A program made the translations under genes and the position numbers. The notes under the pieces were generated by a model. It had not been told where the DNA came from, searched no databases, and was given only the letters and a program-made list of their open reading frames with translations. From NCBI GenBank assembly GCA_963854835.1, contig OY978525.1, positions 108,570,917 through 108,634,916 on the forward strand: a stretch of DNA of 64,000 bases, given 5' to 3'. This document shows positions 12,923 to 23,891 of the stretch, piece after piece (position 1 is the stretch's first letter; each line of letters opens with the position of its first letter). The stretch comes from Megamerina dolium (taxonomy: Eukaryota; Arthropoda; Insecta; Diptera; Megamerinidae).

Positions 12923-13370
12923 AATTGAAACAGCTGTAACTTCGGCAATCTTGTGTCTAGAATAACTATAATTGACACTTAAATTAATATCGTATTCGGA
13001 AATAATCTGGCAGAAAATCAGTGTGCCAGGCCTACTCCTTCATGGTTCTCCCATACAAAGTCGAGGGAATTAAACTAAAATTGTAAGCTCCATAGCTTAC
13101 AAACCATTTAGCCTAGGACAACGAGATTTAAGGTATGGATTAGTATTGTACAAGCAATTAAACTCACAGGAAATGGGCGCACCACGCCAACTGTTTATCG
13201 TAGCCCCCATACAAATTTTAAATTGAAACAGCTGTAACTTCTGCATCCTTCTGTCTAGAACAATCATAATTAACACTTAGGTTAATATGGTAGTCGGAAA
13301 TAATCTGACGAAAAATCAGCGTACCACGCCCACTTCTTATTGGGGCTCCCATACAAAGTTGAGGAAATTA
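12923..13370. repeat. internal direct duplication, offset about 298 bp
   Basis: The block starting AATTGAAACAGCTGTAACTT at 12923 recurs at 13221. Both copies proceed through CTGTAACTTC, a TGTCTAGAA block, 'GGAAATAATCTG' and 'CTCCCATACAAAGT'. The match is about 150 bp long, with clear divergence, so it is older than the 123-bp duplication nearby. Confidence 0.8.
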
Positions 13371-13837
13371 AACAAAAATGTTAACCACCATAACTTAGAA
13401 ACTATTCAACGTAGGACACCAAATTTAAGGTGTGGAAAAATTAATTGGATTTACTAGAAAGCGGTAAGCCACGCCCACTTTTTATATAGCTCCCATACTA
13501 AGCCTCGGAATTATCTTAAAATCCTTTTACTTCGTAAAAGTCAACCATATTTCAGGTGTAATTTAGTAGTATATGCAAAAATTGTTTCTCGAAAAGTGGA
13601 AATAAAAGAAAAGTTGGATATTCGAGTAAACTTTTTATATATAAATCTACATATGCAGGGTATAGTTTGGTCGGCCCCAGCCAACTGTAAGGAGATTTTT
13701 TTTTATATATTTTATATTCAAATAAAACACATGGTTTACATTGGGAAATCATTTTTTTTTTGGTTCTAAATGAAAGATAAAGGTTTGCCATTTATATTTC
13801 GAAAAGAATTTCATGCAAATGACATATCGTTATTATT

Positions 13838-15180
13838 TTGTTAAAATTTGAAATGATTCTCTCACATAAATCTGATTGTGAATCTCATCAAGTACATGAG
13901 CTCCTCGCCTCTTTCAAAGCAACAGTCGTCTTGTCGAATTGTTCCGATCAACTTGAAAAATAGTCTCAAGTCAAATTAAATGACCTCGGAGGACACTCAA
14001 CAGTATCATTTCTTGAAATAACGTAGCTTGGAAATTTATTATACAATAAATCGATTATTTGACCGGCTTTGTGGCACATACATATAGCATCATCCTGTTG
14101 AGGCCACATCTTTTGGATATGAATATTATTCAATTTAGGCCATAAAAAATTGTTCATCAACTACCGATAGCGAAATTCATTCACAGAAACAGCTTGTCCA
14201 TCGTTATCCTCAAAGAAATATGGACGAATCATTACACCAGAAACCACACCACGTTTTTTGGTTGTGAACCATGCTGAAGATAATGATTGATTGATTGATT
14301 GATGATTGAAGATGATTGATTTGTTTTGTGAAAAATCATAATTTTGTTGCAGTATTAATTGAACAAATTTGCGTCATTTTAAATGATCTGTTGGCTTTAA
14401 TTCTTGAGTTTATTGAACTTTGTATGCTTTCAACGCGAAAGCAGTTGGTAAAACCCGGCATGTCAATGTTTGAGAGATGCCCAATTGACACTCGTGATTT
14501 TTCCCTCACACTTGCACTATTATTTTGTGAACGAGTGTTTCACGTTTTAGCGTATGGCGCCTAAACGAGCTGTCAAACAAAAAAATCACTATGTTGAATC
14601 TGCGCTTTCGTCAAAAGGATAAATGACAATTATAACTTAGGTTTAAAGTATTTACAAAAGACTGCAATACTAGCACTGCTCTACTACGAAAATCTCAAAT
14701 TAAAATAATCTTGAATACCGGAATACCCGATGAATCTTGACCATCGCAGAAAAAAACGAGATATTCATTCTGACAGAGTTATGCTTTGTACTTATTAGGG
14801 ATTAAATATGAAAGCTGTGGTATATTATGAATTCCAAAAACTTTCAGAAATCATCACTGGCAATGTCTAACGAAGACAATCAGAAAGAATCAGTAGAAAA
14901 ATGACCATAGTGGATGAATAAACATAACAATTTTATTTTCCACCACAATAACGTCGAACTTCATGTTCTTTTAGGAGTGAAAAATTACTTAGATGAATCG
15001 AACTTACAGCACTCCATTCGCCATTTCGGTCGAAGTAGTCAATATTCTTACCAACGTGCGAGCATCTTCAGACGTCCGCCGGTTCTTCATTAGGTAAAAT
15101 TTATTCTGTTCGGCAGTCTGAATAGGTCTGCCGCAATAAATGGCGATCTTTGTCATGATCTATTGTGCCAAATCTATTAT
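13838..15180 (-). pseudogene. decayed Tc1/mariner-type transposase
   Basis: Recognisable minus-strand pieces in order: 'RRTSEDARTLVRILTTSTE' region in the N-terminal part near 15090-15020; 'SLGISQT'-type and 'TQELKPTDHLK' near 14500-14380; 'GVMIRPYFFEDNDGQAVSVN' near 14240-14180; 'LMNNFLWPKLNNI' and 'QQDDAICMCHKAGQ' near 14150-14050, the latter around the second catalytic Asp; then 'PPRSFNLT' and, after a stop, DYF near 13990-13960. The order matches a mariner-like family whose proteins read VTVNGxRYRxM and WFQQDGATCHTA. Many stops and frameshifts are present, and the segment between about 14600 and 14950 is unrecognisable. I could not find the terminal repeats, so the element limits are approximate. 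Confidence 0.7.
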
Positions 15181-16735
15181 CATTCACAGAGATTGTATTT
15201 TATTTGATTATATTGATTCACCTTCGCTTGAAAGAGGCTACATTGTTTAGGCTACCCCAAGGTGCAGTTAATTCCTATTCTTTTTTATTAATATTTAATA
15301 ATTATTCTATTTTAATAATTCTGATTTTTTTCTTCTCCTAAACTAGAATAACAATTTTTTAAATTTTCTTGTTTATTTCCTGAAATTTTAAAATTAAATC
15401 TCTTTCATTTCTTAACAATGAATTTAATTAATTTTTTTTTTTTTTTAATTCAAAATTAATATGCATTTAAAATTTTACCAAAAATTATTTAATTCAATTT
15501 TATATATTATAATTTTTTGATAAATATAAACTTATTATAATTTTGATGCAAATTTATTAATGTTAATGATGTTCATAAATATTGCTTGACATTTGATGTG
15601 AAAAATCAAAATAAAAACAAGTAAAAAATAAATAAATAAATATAATGAAAATTATAAAAAAAAGCAACGAAACTAAAAATCGAATCATGCTAAAAATATA
15701 ATTCCTATACGATATCTCCTATTCACTTTATGTTATTTATAAATAAAATTAATATGTGCTACAAGGCATATATATATTATATAGTATTTCCTTTGCTCAT
15801 TGTTAATAGCTTAATGATTTTATTTTTGTCATTCGACAAACTAATGTACATATGTATGTACATAGAAACGATACGTGCATCTTATTTGGTTATGTGTATT
15901 CAACAATTTTAGCATTAATTTCACACTTATCATAATATAGTATAGCTCTATGACCTATATTAATAAAGATAATTTGCATGAAAAAATAAATAAATATTAA
16001 ATGTATCCACATACAAATGTATATTGAAGGAAACATTATTGATATTTTGAAAAAAATTGTATTAAGGTGAAGGTAATTTCGGACATTTTGTATGCACAAA
16101 TTGGCAAATGAGAATTTTAAAATAGAAAAACAAGCAAACAAACTATAATATAAATGTACAATAAACATCAGCTGATTTGGAATTGATCGTTTTAATATAA
16201 CATTTTTTTTTCTCAATTAAATGTAAACATAATAAATGCAATTTTTATGCAATTGTAAGCAATTTTCGCAATGGGCACATTTTATTCGCCTTATACTTAT
16301 ATTTACTGATACTTATACTCTCTTACATTTCTTTTGTTACTGCTAAGTATTTGGTTTTTACAATAATAATTTTAAATGGATATTTAGTTAAATAAAAATC
16401 ACTTACAAGGTGATCTCAAGGTGAGATCACCTCTTGTTTACCTATATATTCATTTGAATTTTTTATTTTCTATTGTCATACAAATGAAGTGTAAATAATT
16501 GAAATTGAACTTACTAAGATGAGATATATACTTTTTTTTTTGCGCTCATAAACGAGTTTTTTTATTTTTTTTTCTTAGCGTTATTAATTATTGTGTATTT
16601 GTAAGTGCTAAAAAATTAATATTAATACGAGTATTTGTACTATATAGTACATATCATATATGTGTATATATACATATACTATATAAATAGATTTGATGTC
16701 ATAATAAAATATAAATGTTTATTATTATCGAAATG
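15181..16735. other. AT-rich non-coding DNA
   Basis: No gene is supported. The 108-codon minus-strand frame at 15890-16216 is rich in Ile, Phe, Tyr and Asn with no recognisable family, so I leave it out. A strong short hairpin is listed separately at 16408-16432. Confidence 0.5.
16408..16432. other. perfect 11-bp hairpin
   Basis: Arms AGGTGATCTCA (16408-16418) and TGAGATCACCT (16422-16432) are perfectly complementary around a 3-base spacer. This is notable against the AT-rich surroundings because the arms contain five G/C pairs. No run of T follows to suggest a terminator, and none is expected in an animal genome. Confidence 0.8.
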
Positions 16736-16827
16736 CAATGGCGTAGCCAAGATTTTGGCAATGGAGGGATTATGTGAAAAATATGTATGAGAAAATTTTT
16801 TTCATATTTTTTTAAAATATCTATATA

Positions 16828-17763
16828 TAATGTGTAGTAAAAAGTAATCCATTCTTTTTCCAATAGATGGCTTTAGTAATCAGTATCAATCGGGTCACGC
16901 TAGATGGCGTTAGAACGATAGGATTTCGTACTAAATATACTTTTTAGACAGTTTTGTGATTGCTTGACTCAGTATTGTTTGAGCGCTCGTTAAAGATGGA
17001 CACCAGTAAAGAGAAAATGCGCCATATTTTACAGTTTTTCTTCGATTAAGGCGAAAATGCAAGCCAGACATGTTCGTGGTCCTGATACTGTAATAGTCAA
17101 TCACGTGCAACTTTGGTTTCGTCAATTCCGTTCCGGTAATTTTGATGTCAAAGCTGCACCACGCTCTGGAAGGCCAATTGTCAAAAATATCGATAAAATA
17201 ACCGAAATTGTCGAGACTGTCCGTCATGTAAGCACTGTTTCTATTACCCGGGAGCTAAACATTACACAAAAAAACGTTCGAAACCATTTAAATGAGGCTG
17301 GATATAAAAAGAAGCTCGATGTATGGGTGCCATCATCTACGATGAGTTACTCCCCTACGTCCAAACTCTTAATTCGGACATGTACTGTCAACAATTGGAC
17401 CGTCTGAAGGAAGCAATCGCCCAGAAGCGGCCAGCTTTGGCCAATGTAAGAGAAATTGTGTTCCATCAGGACAACGCCAGGCCACACACATCGATAGTAA
17501 CTCGCCAGAAGCACTGAGAGCTTGGTTGGGAGGTTCTTATACATCCACCTTATAGTCTGGACCTGGCACCTAGTGATTACTACCTGTTCCTGTCTATGGC
17601 GAATGATTTTGCTGGTGAAAAATTCGCCTCAACAGAAGCTTCTGAAAATCGACTGTCCCAGTTTTTTGCCAATAAGGACGAGATTTTCTATGAGAGTGTC
17701 ATTATGAAATTACCTTCTAAATGGCAACAACTTAAATAATGGATTACTTTTGACTAGACCTTT
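16828..17763 (+). mobile_element. mariner element with internal deletion, nested
   Basis: Inverted ends share AAAAGTAATCCATT (left near 16840, right near 17740-17753), with a more diverged outer TAGT part. TA lies outside each end (16826-16827 and 17764-17765). Length is 936 bp against about 1.3 kb for a normal mariner; the difference is explained by a deletion in the gene near 17330. It sits inside the MITE at 16736-17852. Confidence 0.9.
16996..17739 (+). pseudogene. mariner transposase, deleted and frameshifted
   Basis: The start is ATG at 16996 (MDTSKEKMRHILQFFFD), followed at once by a stop at 17047. The DNA-binding part continues in another frame from 17057 ('HVRGPDTVIVNHVQLWFRQF', 'APRSGRPIV', 'ITRELNITQKNVRNHL') to 'KKKLDVWVP' near 17330. 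The sequence then jumps directly to 'YDELLPY', 'TLNSDMYCQQLDRLKEAI' and 'VFHQDNARPHTS'. The missing block, roughly 110 residues, normally holds the first catalytic Asp in the GDE motif. The second Asp (HQDN) and the third (DLAPSDYYLF) remain. A further stop lies at 17515-17517. The protein ends 'LPSKWQQLK' at 17739. It cannot be active; it is a plain case of a mariner losing its core while keeping both ends. Confidence 0.9.
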
Positions 17764-17852
17764 TATTATTATTTTTCTTTTTTAACAAGTACATCAGCCA
17801 ACGGGGGGGGGGGGCTCTATCCCTCTAATCCCCTTCGCTGGCTACGCCAGTG

Positions 17853-19919
17853 TCAATAGATATTATTATTACATTAACGCTTTTTTTTTTTGTGATAATC
17901 GTTATTATGAAAATTTATACAATACTTTTTTTTATTCTTCAACATAATTTGTGATTTAAGCAGCAACGAAAAAAAATATGAATTTACTTAGTTTTCGATA
18001 CGCTGTACTTCGATAATTTGAAGCATTTCTTTCCTAAGAAATGCAAACATAAAAAAGTTCTGATTCCAACAACCAATCACTATAATAACATTAATTTTGT
18101 AGGAGAAGTGAAGTTATGGATAAGTATACTTAGAGGTAGTCTTGAGGATGAAGAATTAATAGGGGCGCCGATCATATATTTCAATTTTTAGATGATCTTA
18201 CGTTCATTTTGTATAAGAGTATGTAAGGAGGAAATGTTGAAGACAAAAATTGAAAGAGGATTGATCATATCAGTTTATCCCCTCCCTCAGCTATGGGGAT
18301 ATTTGTCGATTTTCAGATATTTTGAAAATCGTCGTCAGGAATCTCTTACATATACTGACCACCACTGACATTTAGCCTTTAAAATTTTTCTAATTTTCTA
18401 ATTTCACGACTATAACTCAGTCCATTCCCAATTTGGGATTTGTTTTGTTAATTCCTTTCCATCCATGCCCGCATTTTAAGCAAGCTTTTAGTATGAAAAT
18501 AATATTATATAATATCAGTTTCTATAAATATTTTTATTTTCCATAATTTGAAAGTAAAATTAACACTTTTAATGACTATTTCCATAAAAATGCTGTTTCT
18601 AACAAATTCTGAACGATGCTGAATATAAACAAAGAAATGAAAAAAAAAAAATGGCTTCCTAATATATTAAATCAAACCGATAAAAGTCAATTTCGTTTTC
18701 GTTAAGATTAAATTTTGCATAAATTTCTTTTTATTGTTTATAATTCTGTTTTTTATTCTTTTATTTAATTTAAATACCAAATTATGTCATTTATGTCATG
18801 CCAATTGCCAGAGAGTTCCAAACCATTGTTATTTCTTGCTTACAAGACAGCAAGGCAGCAAGCAGCACAACCACAAGAAAAAAATTGTGTGTATTACTAA
18901 AATTTCATTCATATCCAAACGCATTCCCTACGCTTTTTTGTTGTTGTTGTTGTTTTGTGGTTATTGACAAAATAAAAATATTTAAAAAAAAACTAGCTAT
19001 TAGCGGTATGCCATATCGTTTCAGCGTATAGTATGCACCATACGAAAACCTGTAATCGATCGATTTAGATGTTTACGACAAAAAGCCAAATGAGAGGGAA
19101 CAAGATAGAAATATGACCAAAAAAATAAATAAAAGAATTTAACAAGTATGTTAAATAGTTTTTTTTTTTTTGTCTTTTTTGCCTTTTGTTATGAGTGATT
19201 TATGAACAACTAAAGATTGTTATTTTTTTGGGCTTAACAAAAAAAAAAGGCTTCAGTAGAAAAAGAAGTAATATCATAAGAAACAACAAGATCATAAAAA
19301 ACCGGTTATTTAACACCAACTCAAAATTTTAACAATTTTATTTTTTATTTTTATTAATATTTTTATAATTTTTTTGTTTTTTTTTGTTTGTTGCTGCTGC
19401 TGCTGTTGCTTTTTTCTTCATGTACACTATACTTAATATAATTATACACATATAGATTTTTAACGATAATATAAATTGTTGATAATATTCATAGATATGA
19501 AATATATTTTATTAAAAAAGATTTCACTATGCATCTACGTATGTACCAAGCATGTAAGGTATTTTGCTTTGTACTAAAAGCATATAATATGAAAAGAGTA
19601 ATTAAACAAAAAAATATTAAATGCCTTTATCTTTTGTTTTTTCGTGTGAAGGCTTTTGTAAAATGTGAGAATATTTTCAATTCGTCAACATTCCGATGTT
19701 TTCGATTTTGCATTTTTATAAAATTATGGGGAAAAAAAAATACCGTAAAAACAACTCAAGGCTGCTTTACATTAAAAAGTGGTATTTGTCAAATGACAAA
19801 GTAGTAATTTATTATTTGGTTACAGCTCATTATGGAATTTATGAAGAGTTTGCTCTTTTATTAGTGAGTAATAACATATTTAAATGATATTAAATTTGTT
19901 CAATAATAATTTTTTTCAT
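17853..19919. other. AT-rich non-coding DNA
   Basis: No gene is supported. The open frames at 18734-19031 and 19529-19887 overlap each other in different frames and have no recognisable domain. T runs and CAG/GCT triplets (19392-19408) are present. Confidence 0.5.
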
Positions 19920-20990
19920 TTTATCACTTTGTATGTAATGAGTAATTGAATTTTTTTTTTAGGCTATTTTAATTAAAATATTCTCCTTCAAAATAGAACT
20001 GTTATTATACTTGTATTGAAGAAAACAATCATTTTCAGAAAAGTAATCACATTGTATGTAACGAGTAATTGAATTTTTTTTAAGGCTATTTTAATTAAAA
20101 TATTCTCCTTCAAAATAGAACTGTTATTAATATCGTATTGAAGAAAAAAATCATTTTCAGCTAAGTAATCACATTGTATGTAATGAGTAATTTGTTTGAT
20201 CGTTTTTTAAATATTTTAATTAAAATATTCTCTTTGCAAATCGAACTGTTATTATTCTTGTATTGAAGAAGAAAATCATTTTCCGAAAAGTAATCACATT
20301 GTATGTAACGAGTAATTGAATTTTTGTTTAGGCTATTTTAATTAAAATATACTCTTTTCAAATAGAACTGTTATTAATCTCGTATTGAAGAAAAAAATCA
20401 TTATCAGAGAAGTAATCACATTATATGTAACGAGTAATTTGTTTGATCGTTCTTTTTTTTATTTTTTTTTTTTCTATAAATTGTAATCAATTTTTTTTTA
20501 GGCTATTTTAATTAATATATTCTCTTTGCAAATAGAACTGTTATTATTCTTGTATTGAAGAAAAAATTATATTCAGAAAAGTAATCACATTGTATGTAAC
20601 GAGTAATGTGTTTGGTCGTTTTGTTTTATATTTTTTCTATAAATTGTGCAAATACGAGAAATTTATATTGTCAATGTTTTTGTTTATTTTTGAAAAAGGT
20701 ATTATGATCATTTTCATTGAACTTTTTTTTTCATGCTTTTAAAATCTATTTTCGAAAAATTACTTTGCAAATAGAACTGTTATTATTCTTGTATTGAAGA
20801 AAAAAATCATATACAGAAAAGTAAGCACATTGTATGTAACGAGTAATTTGTTTGATGATCTTTTTGTTTCTATAAATTGTGCAAAAATTGGATATTTTGT
20901 TTTGTTTATTTTTGAAAAAATTTTATGATAATTTTCATTGAACTTTTTTTTTTCATGCTTTTAAAATCTATTTTCGAAAAATCACTATAA
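19920..20990 (+). repeat. tandem array, period about 122 bp
   Basis: The box GTATGTAA(C/T)GAGTAAT recurs at 19931, 20054, 20176, 20301, 20423, 20592 and 20832. The first five steps are 122-125 bp; the last two are longer because of inserted DNA. Other shared blocks per unit are 'GGCTATTTTAATTAA', 'ATAGAACTGTTATTA', 'TTGTATTGAAGAA' and 'AAGTAATCACATTGTATG'. The inserted DNA is itself repeated: 'TTTTCATTGAACTTTTTTTT' plus TCATGCTTTTAAAATCTATT occurs near 20710 and 20938. Degraded echoes (GTAACGAGTA near 21301, TGTAACGATTA near 21450) suggest the array once extended further. Confidence 0.9.
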
Positions 20991-21911
20991 CTAGGCAGGT
21001 TTTTTAAAAAGGTCTATTTTATATTTCATTAAAAATTTCTCATAAATATAAAAGCAATCAATTTTTGTAGTATGAAAAATTGAATACTTTTACTTTTGCG
21101 TAAATTTTGCAAGAAATGTGAAATAATGATTTATGGAAAATTTTAACTCTCAAACATATTTCGATTTTTTTTTGTTATATAGCAATTTGTTTTTTTTTTT
21201 AATAAAAGAAATATGTAAATTACGAATAATTAAAAATGCACTAATTTTAAATTTGTTAAAAATTTTAAATTTAAATTTTGCGCCTAAAAACAACAATTTG
21301 TAACGAGTAGGTGAAATTTTTTTTAAATATTAATGTTCAATAGTTGTACAAATGGCTGGATGATGATGATGATTATGATGATGATGATGATGATGATAGT
21401 TTTTGCTGTCAACACCTACATAGATATCGAGAAAAAGTAATCGCTCAATGTAACGATTAAATGAAATTTTTAAAATTAATTGCATTTTTCATTCGAAACA
21501 ACAAAAAAAAAACATAATTTAAGGTCGAGCAAAAGAATCCAACAAAAATGCAATACGTTTGACAATTTTAAGCGGTTGAAAATTGAAAAAACAAAACACG
21601 ACTTCATTTGTGACGTTCGCAATGATCAAATCAATGTGCATGCATTGATACAAATATGGTCTTAACTAGATTGCAACATTGTAAAAATTTTTTTATTTAC
21701 TTAATGTAATTCTATATATAAAAATTCCATAACAACATGATGAAGATGCTGATGTTGCTAATAATGATGATGATGTTGATGTAAATGCTGATCATGTTGA
21801 TGATGATGAAGAAAAAAAAACAACAATTTAATTTTTCATAACAACAGCGACAATAGTGACAAGTAAAATTGCGCGCCAATATTATTGAGTATGAGTATTG
21901 GTAATAGCCGC

Positions 21912-21915
21912 AACA

Positions 21916-21945
<30 letters not shown>
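21912..21945. repeat. (CAG)n microsatellite
   Basis: About nine or ten tandem CAG units, preceded by AACAGGAG. No surrounding coding frame supports a real poly-Gln tract. Confidence 0.9.
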
Positions 21946-21949
<4 letters not shown>

Positions 21950-22098
21950 CAAGTATAACAACAACATGCACCAACCACATAAATAATAATAATAATAATA
22001 GTAAGAACAACAACACAATTTAGTCACAAAACATCGTTCAATCATAACAATTTCGCTTTTATTGGTAACAATTTGAGCACACTAGCACTCTGTTGTAT

Positions 22099-22124
22099 AC
22101 ACACACACACACACACACACACAC
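22099..22124. repeat. (AC)n microsatellite
   Basis: A clean run of about thirteen AC units. Confidence 0.95.
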
Positions 22125-23891
22125 TTACACCTAAAGACGCACATTATTATTTAAAACCCCTTTAGCAATTGCTTTATATAGCTACTGCTCCAATATTAGC
22201 CATGATGACTTTTTTATTTTTCATATCAATGTTGTCGACTGCATCATCTATGCTGTTGTTGTTGTTGTTTCAAGAGCTTCTAGTTAGTTGCTTTACTCTA
22301 GCTTGATTACTTACGATACATTCGAGTTCTCGTATGTAGCTATTTGCTTGAGGACTTGATTGGATTTTCTGGTTCGATCGTTATTGCATACAATGATTGC
22401 TGCTATGTTGCATACAACAATTTTTACTTTGGTTTTTCTTTTTTTCGTTTTTATAAATTAATTAATTATTTGTATACGAGTTTGTGTGTGTGTGTACATT
22501 TTTTGTAATTTGCTTTATCGTTCGATTATATCGCTTGTGAGCAGAGACAAAGTTATATAGTTATATACATATATTGTTGTTGCAGTTGACGGTTCATAAT
22601 TAAAAGCAACAAGTCTGTATATCATAGATACATATATATGCTAATACCTATCTATATATATTTTTGTTTGACTTTTTATTTATTTTTTAATTTAAAACCA
22701 TTTCTATTACACCACTCATCATTATTACATCAGCAAGAATATGCTAATCGGTTTTCATTATGCATACCACATTGATATGAAAATAAACAACAAAAATAAT
22801 TTCACATAACTGCAAAGATAACAGCAACAACGATGTTGATAACCAGTATTTTATTTCTTCTTCTTCTTCTATTTACTAACTTGGTATACGTGCTTATATA
22901 AGCATGCTCCATTACATGTATTATATCTTACAAATAGTGTTTATTGGCGAGTATGCAACAACAACAATAAATTGTCACACTATCACTATCATCATCATCA
23001 TCATCATTATCGATATTATCGTGAGCATCATTATCATTGTTAGTATTCATAAATTATGAATGATTTACTATACGCTGAATATGGAAAAATATAGACAGAG
23101 TTTAATAAAATTGAAAAGATATATCAAAAATGCTATTCCTATGTTTCTTTATTTTATTTAAAATTATTTTCTGATTATTCTCTATATATTTAGCTATTAA
23201 TTTCATTAAAAAATTTTCCCTCAATACCATAATTTTAATTACCTATAAATGAGCATACCCATCAACACAATATTCTTATCTGTTCAATGAGCTTCAACGA
23301 TTAACAAAATAAATATCAACCTACCCGCAAATTAATTGAAAGTAAATATTTGCATTGTACCTATATAAATAATATGAACAGCAATAATAATAATATTAAT
23401 ACATAATAAATATACGTAAAACAAATACAAATACAATTTAAGTAGAAAACTAAATTAATTAAAAATAAATATTAATAAGTACAGGTGCGCTCACATGAGA
23501 TTTTATTTTGAAGGATGGTGTTTCAATACAAATTTACCTCTTTTTTTTACCTATTATTTTCTCCATAATCAAGTGAAAGAGCTTACACATTAAAGAATGA
23601 CTTTGGCTGAAATCTTTCGGGAGACAACTGCAGTGTTATTCGACATAGTCTAATGAGATTAGCAAGGATACCACATTTAGACATATTTTTGTATGGAAGT
23701 AATACCATACCGGACTACTAAAAATATCTTAATGATCGATATCTATTTTTGTTCGAACTTTTCCAGAATATGACATAGTATTAAAATCTGATTTATGGTG
23801 AATATTGATTAGATCTAGTCAGATTGATGAGCATAGGCTTCAATCACACATCAATCACATACATAGGATGCATGATATTAACTTTTATGTA

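Larger units (their letters stand above)
12301..13692. mobile_element. dispersed dipteran repeat with TATACCCTGCA ends (family not assigned)
   Basis: The left end ATACCCTGCATA (12303-12314) folds back on TATGCATGGTAT (12321-12332), and the right end carries TATGCAGGGTAT (13652-13663), so the outer ends are also inverted. The interior holds GC-rich phrases such as CCACGCCCAC and CTCCCATACAAAG, unusual for this window. I know similar TATACCCTGCA / GTCCGTCCG sequences as widely scattered repeats in fly genomes, but I cannot name the class. The only open frame (13552-13791, minus) has no known domain. Confidence 0.7.
16736..17852 (+). mobile_element. small terminal-inverted-repeat element (MITE), interrupted by a mariner
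   Basis: The ends read CAATGGCGTAGCCAAG at 16736 and, on the minus strand from 17852, CACTGGCGTAGCCAGC; both are followed by a GGA-rich block. Removing the 936-bp mariner and its duplicated TA leaves 179 bp. A second, uninterrupted copy of 178 bp lies at 42010-42187 in the opposite orientation, which confirms the limits. It codes for nothing, so it must have been moved by another element's transposase. A clear target duplication is not visible, so the superfamily stays open. Confidence 0.8.
20991..23891. other. AT-rich non-coding DNA with triplet repeats
   Basis: No gene is supported. Triplet runs at 21357-21400 (GAT), 21730-21812 (GAT/TGA) and 21912-21945 (CAG) and dinucleotides at 22099-22124 (AC) produce repetitive open frames such as a poly-Cys stretch at 21836-22045, which are artefacts. 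The segment 23490-23890 is somewhat less biased, but I recognise nothing in it. Confidence 0.5.

Noticed and set aside
15890..16216. 108-codon minus-strand hydrophobic frame
   Set aside because: Same AT-driven composition, no recognisable domain, no splice context.
19920..20990. Regularly spaced repeats that could suggest a CRISPR array
   Set aside because: The whole 122-bp unit is repeated, not short repeats with unique spacers, and the setting is an animal genome.
21836..22045. Cys/Leu-rich minus-strand frames across CAG and AAT repeats
   Set aside because: Pure products of triplet repeats; three frames of the same DNA are equally open.
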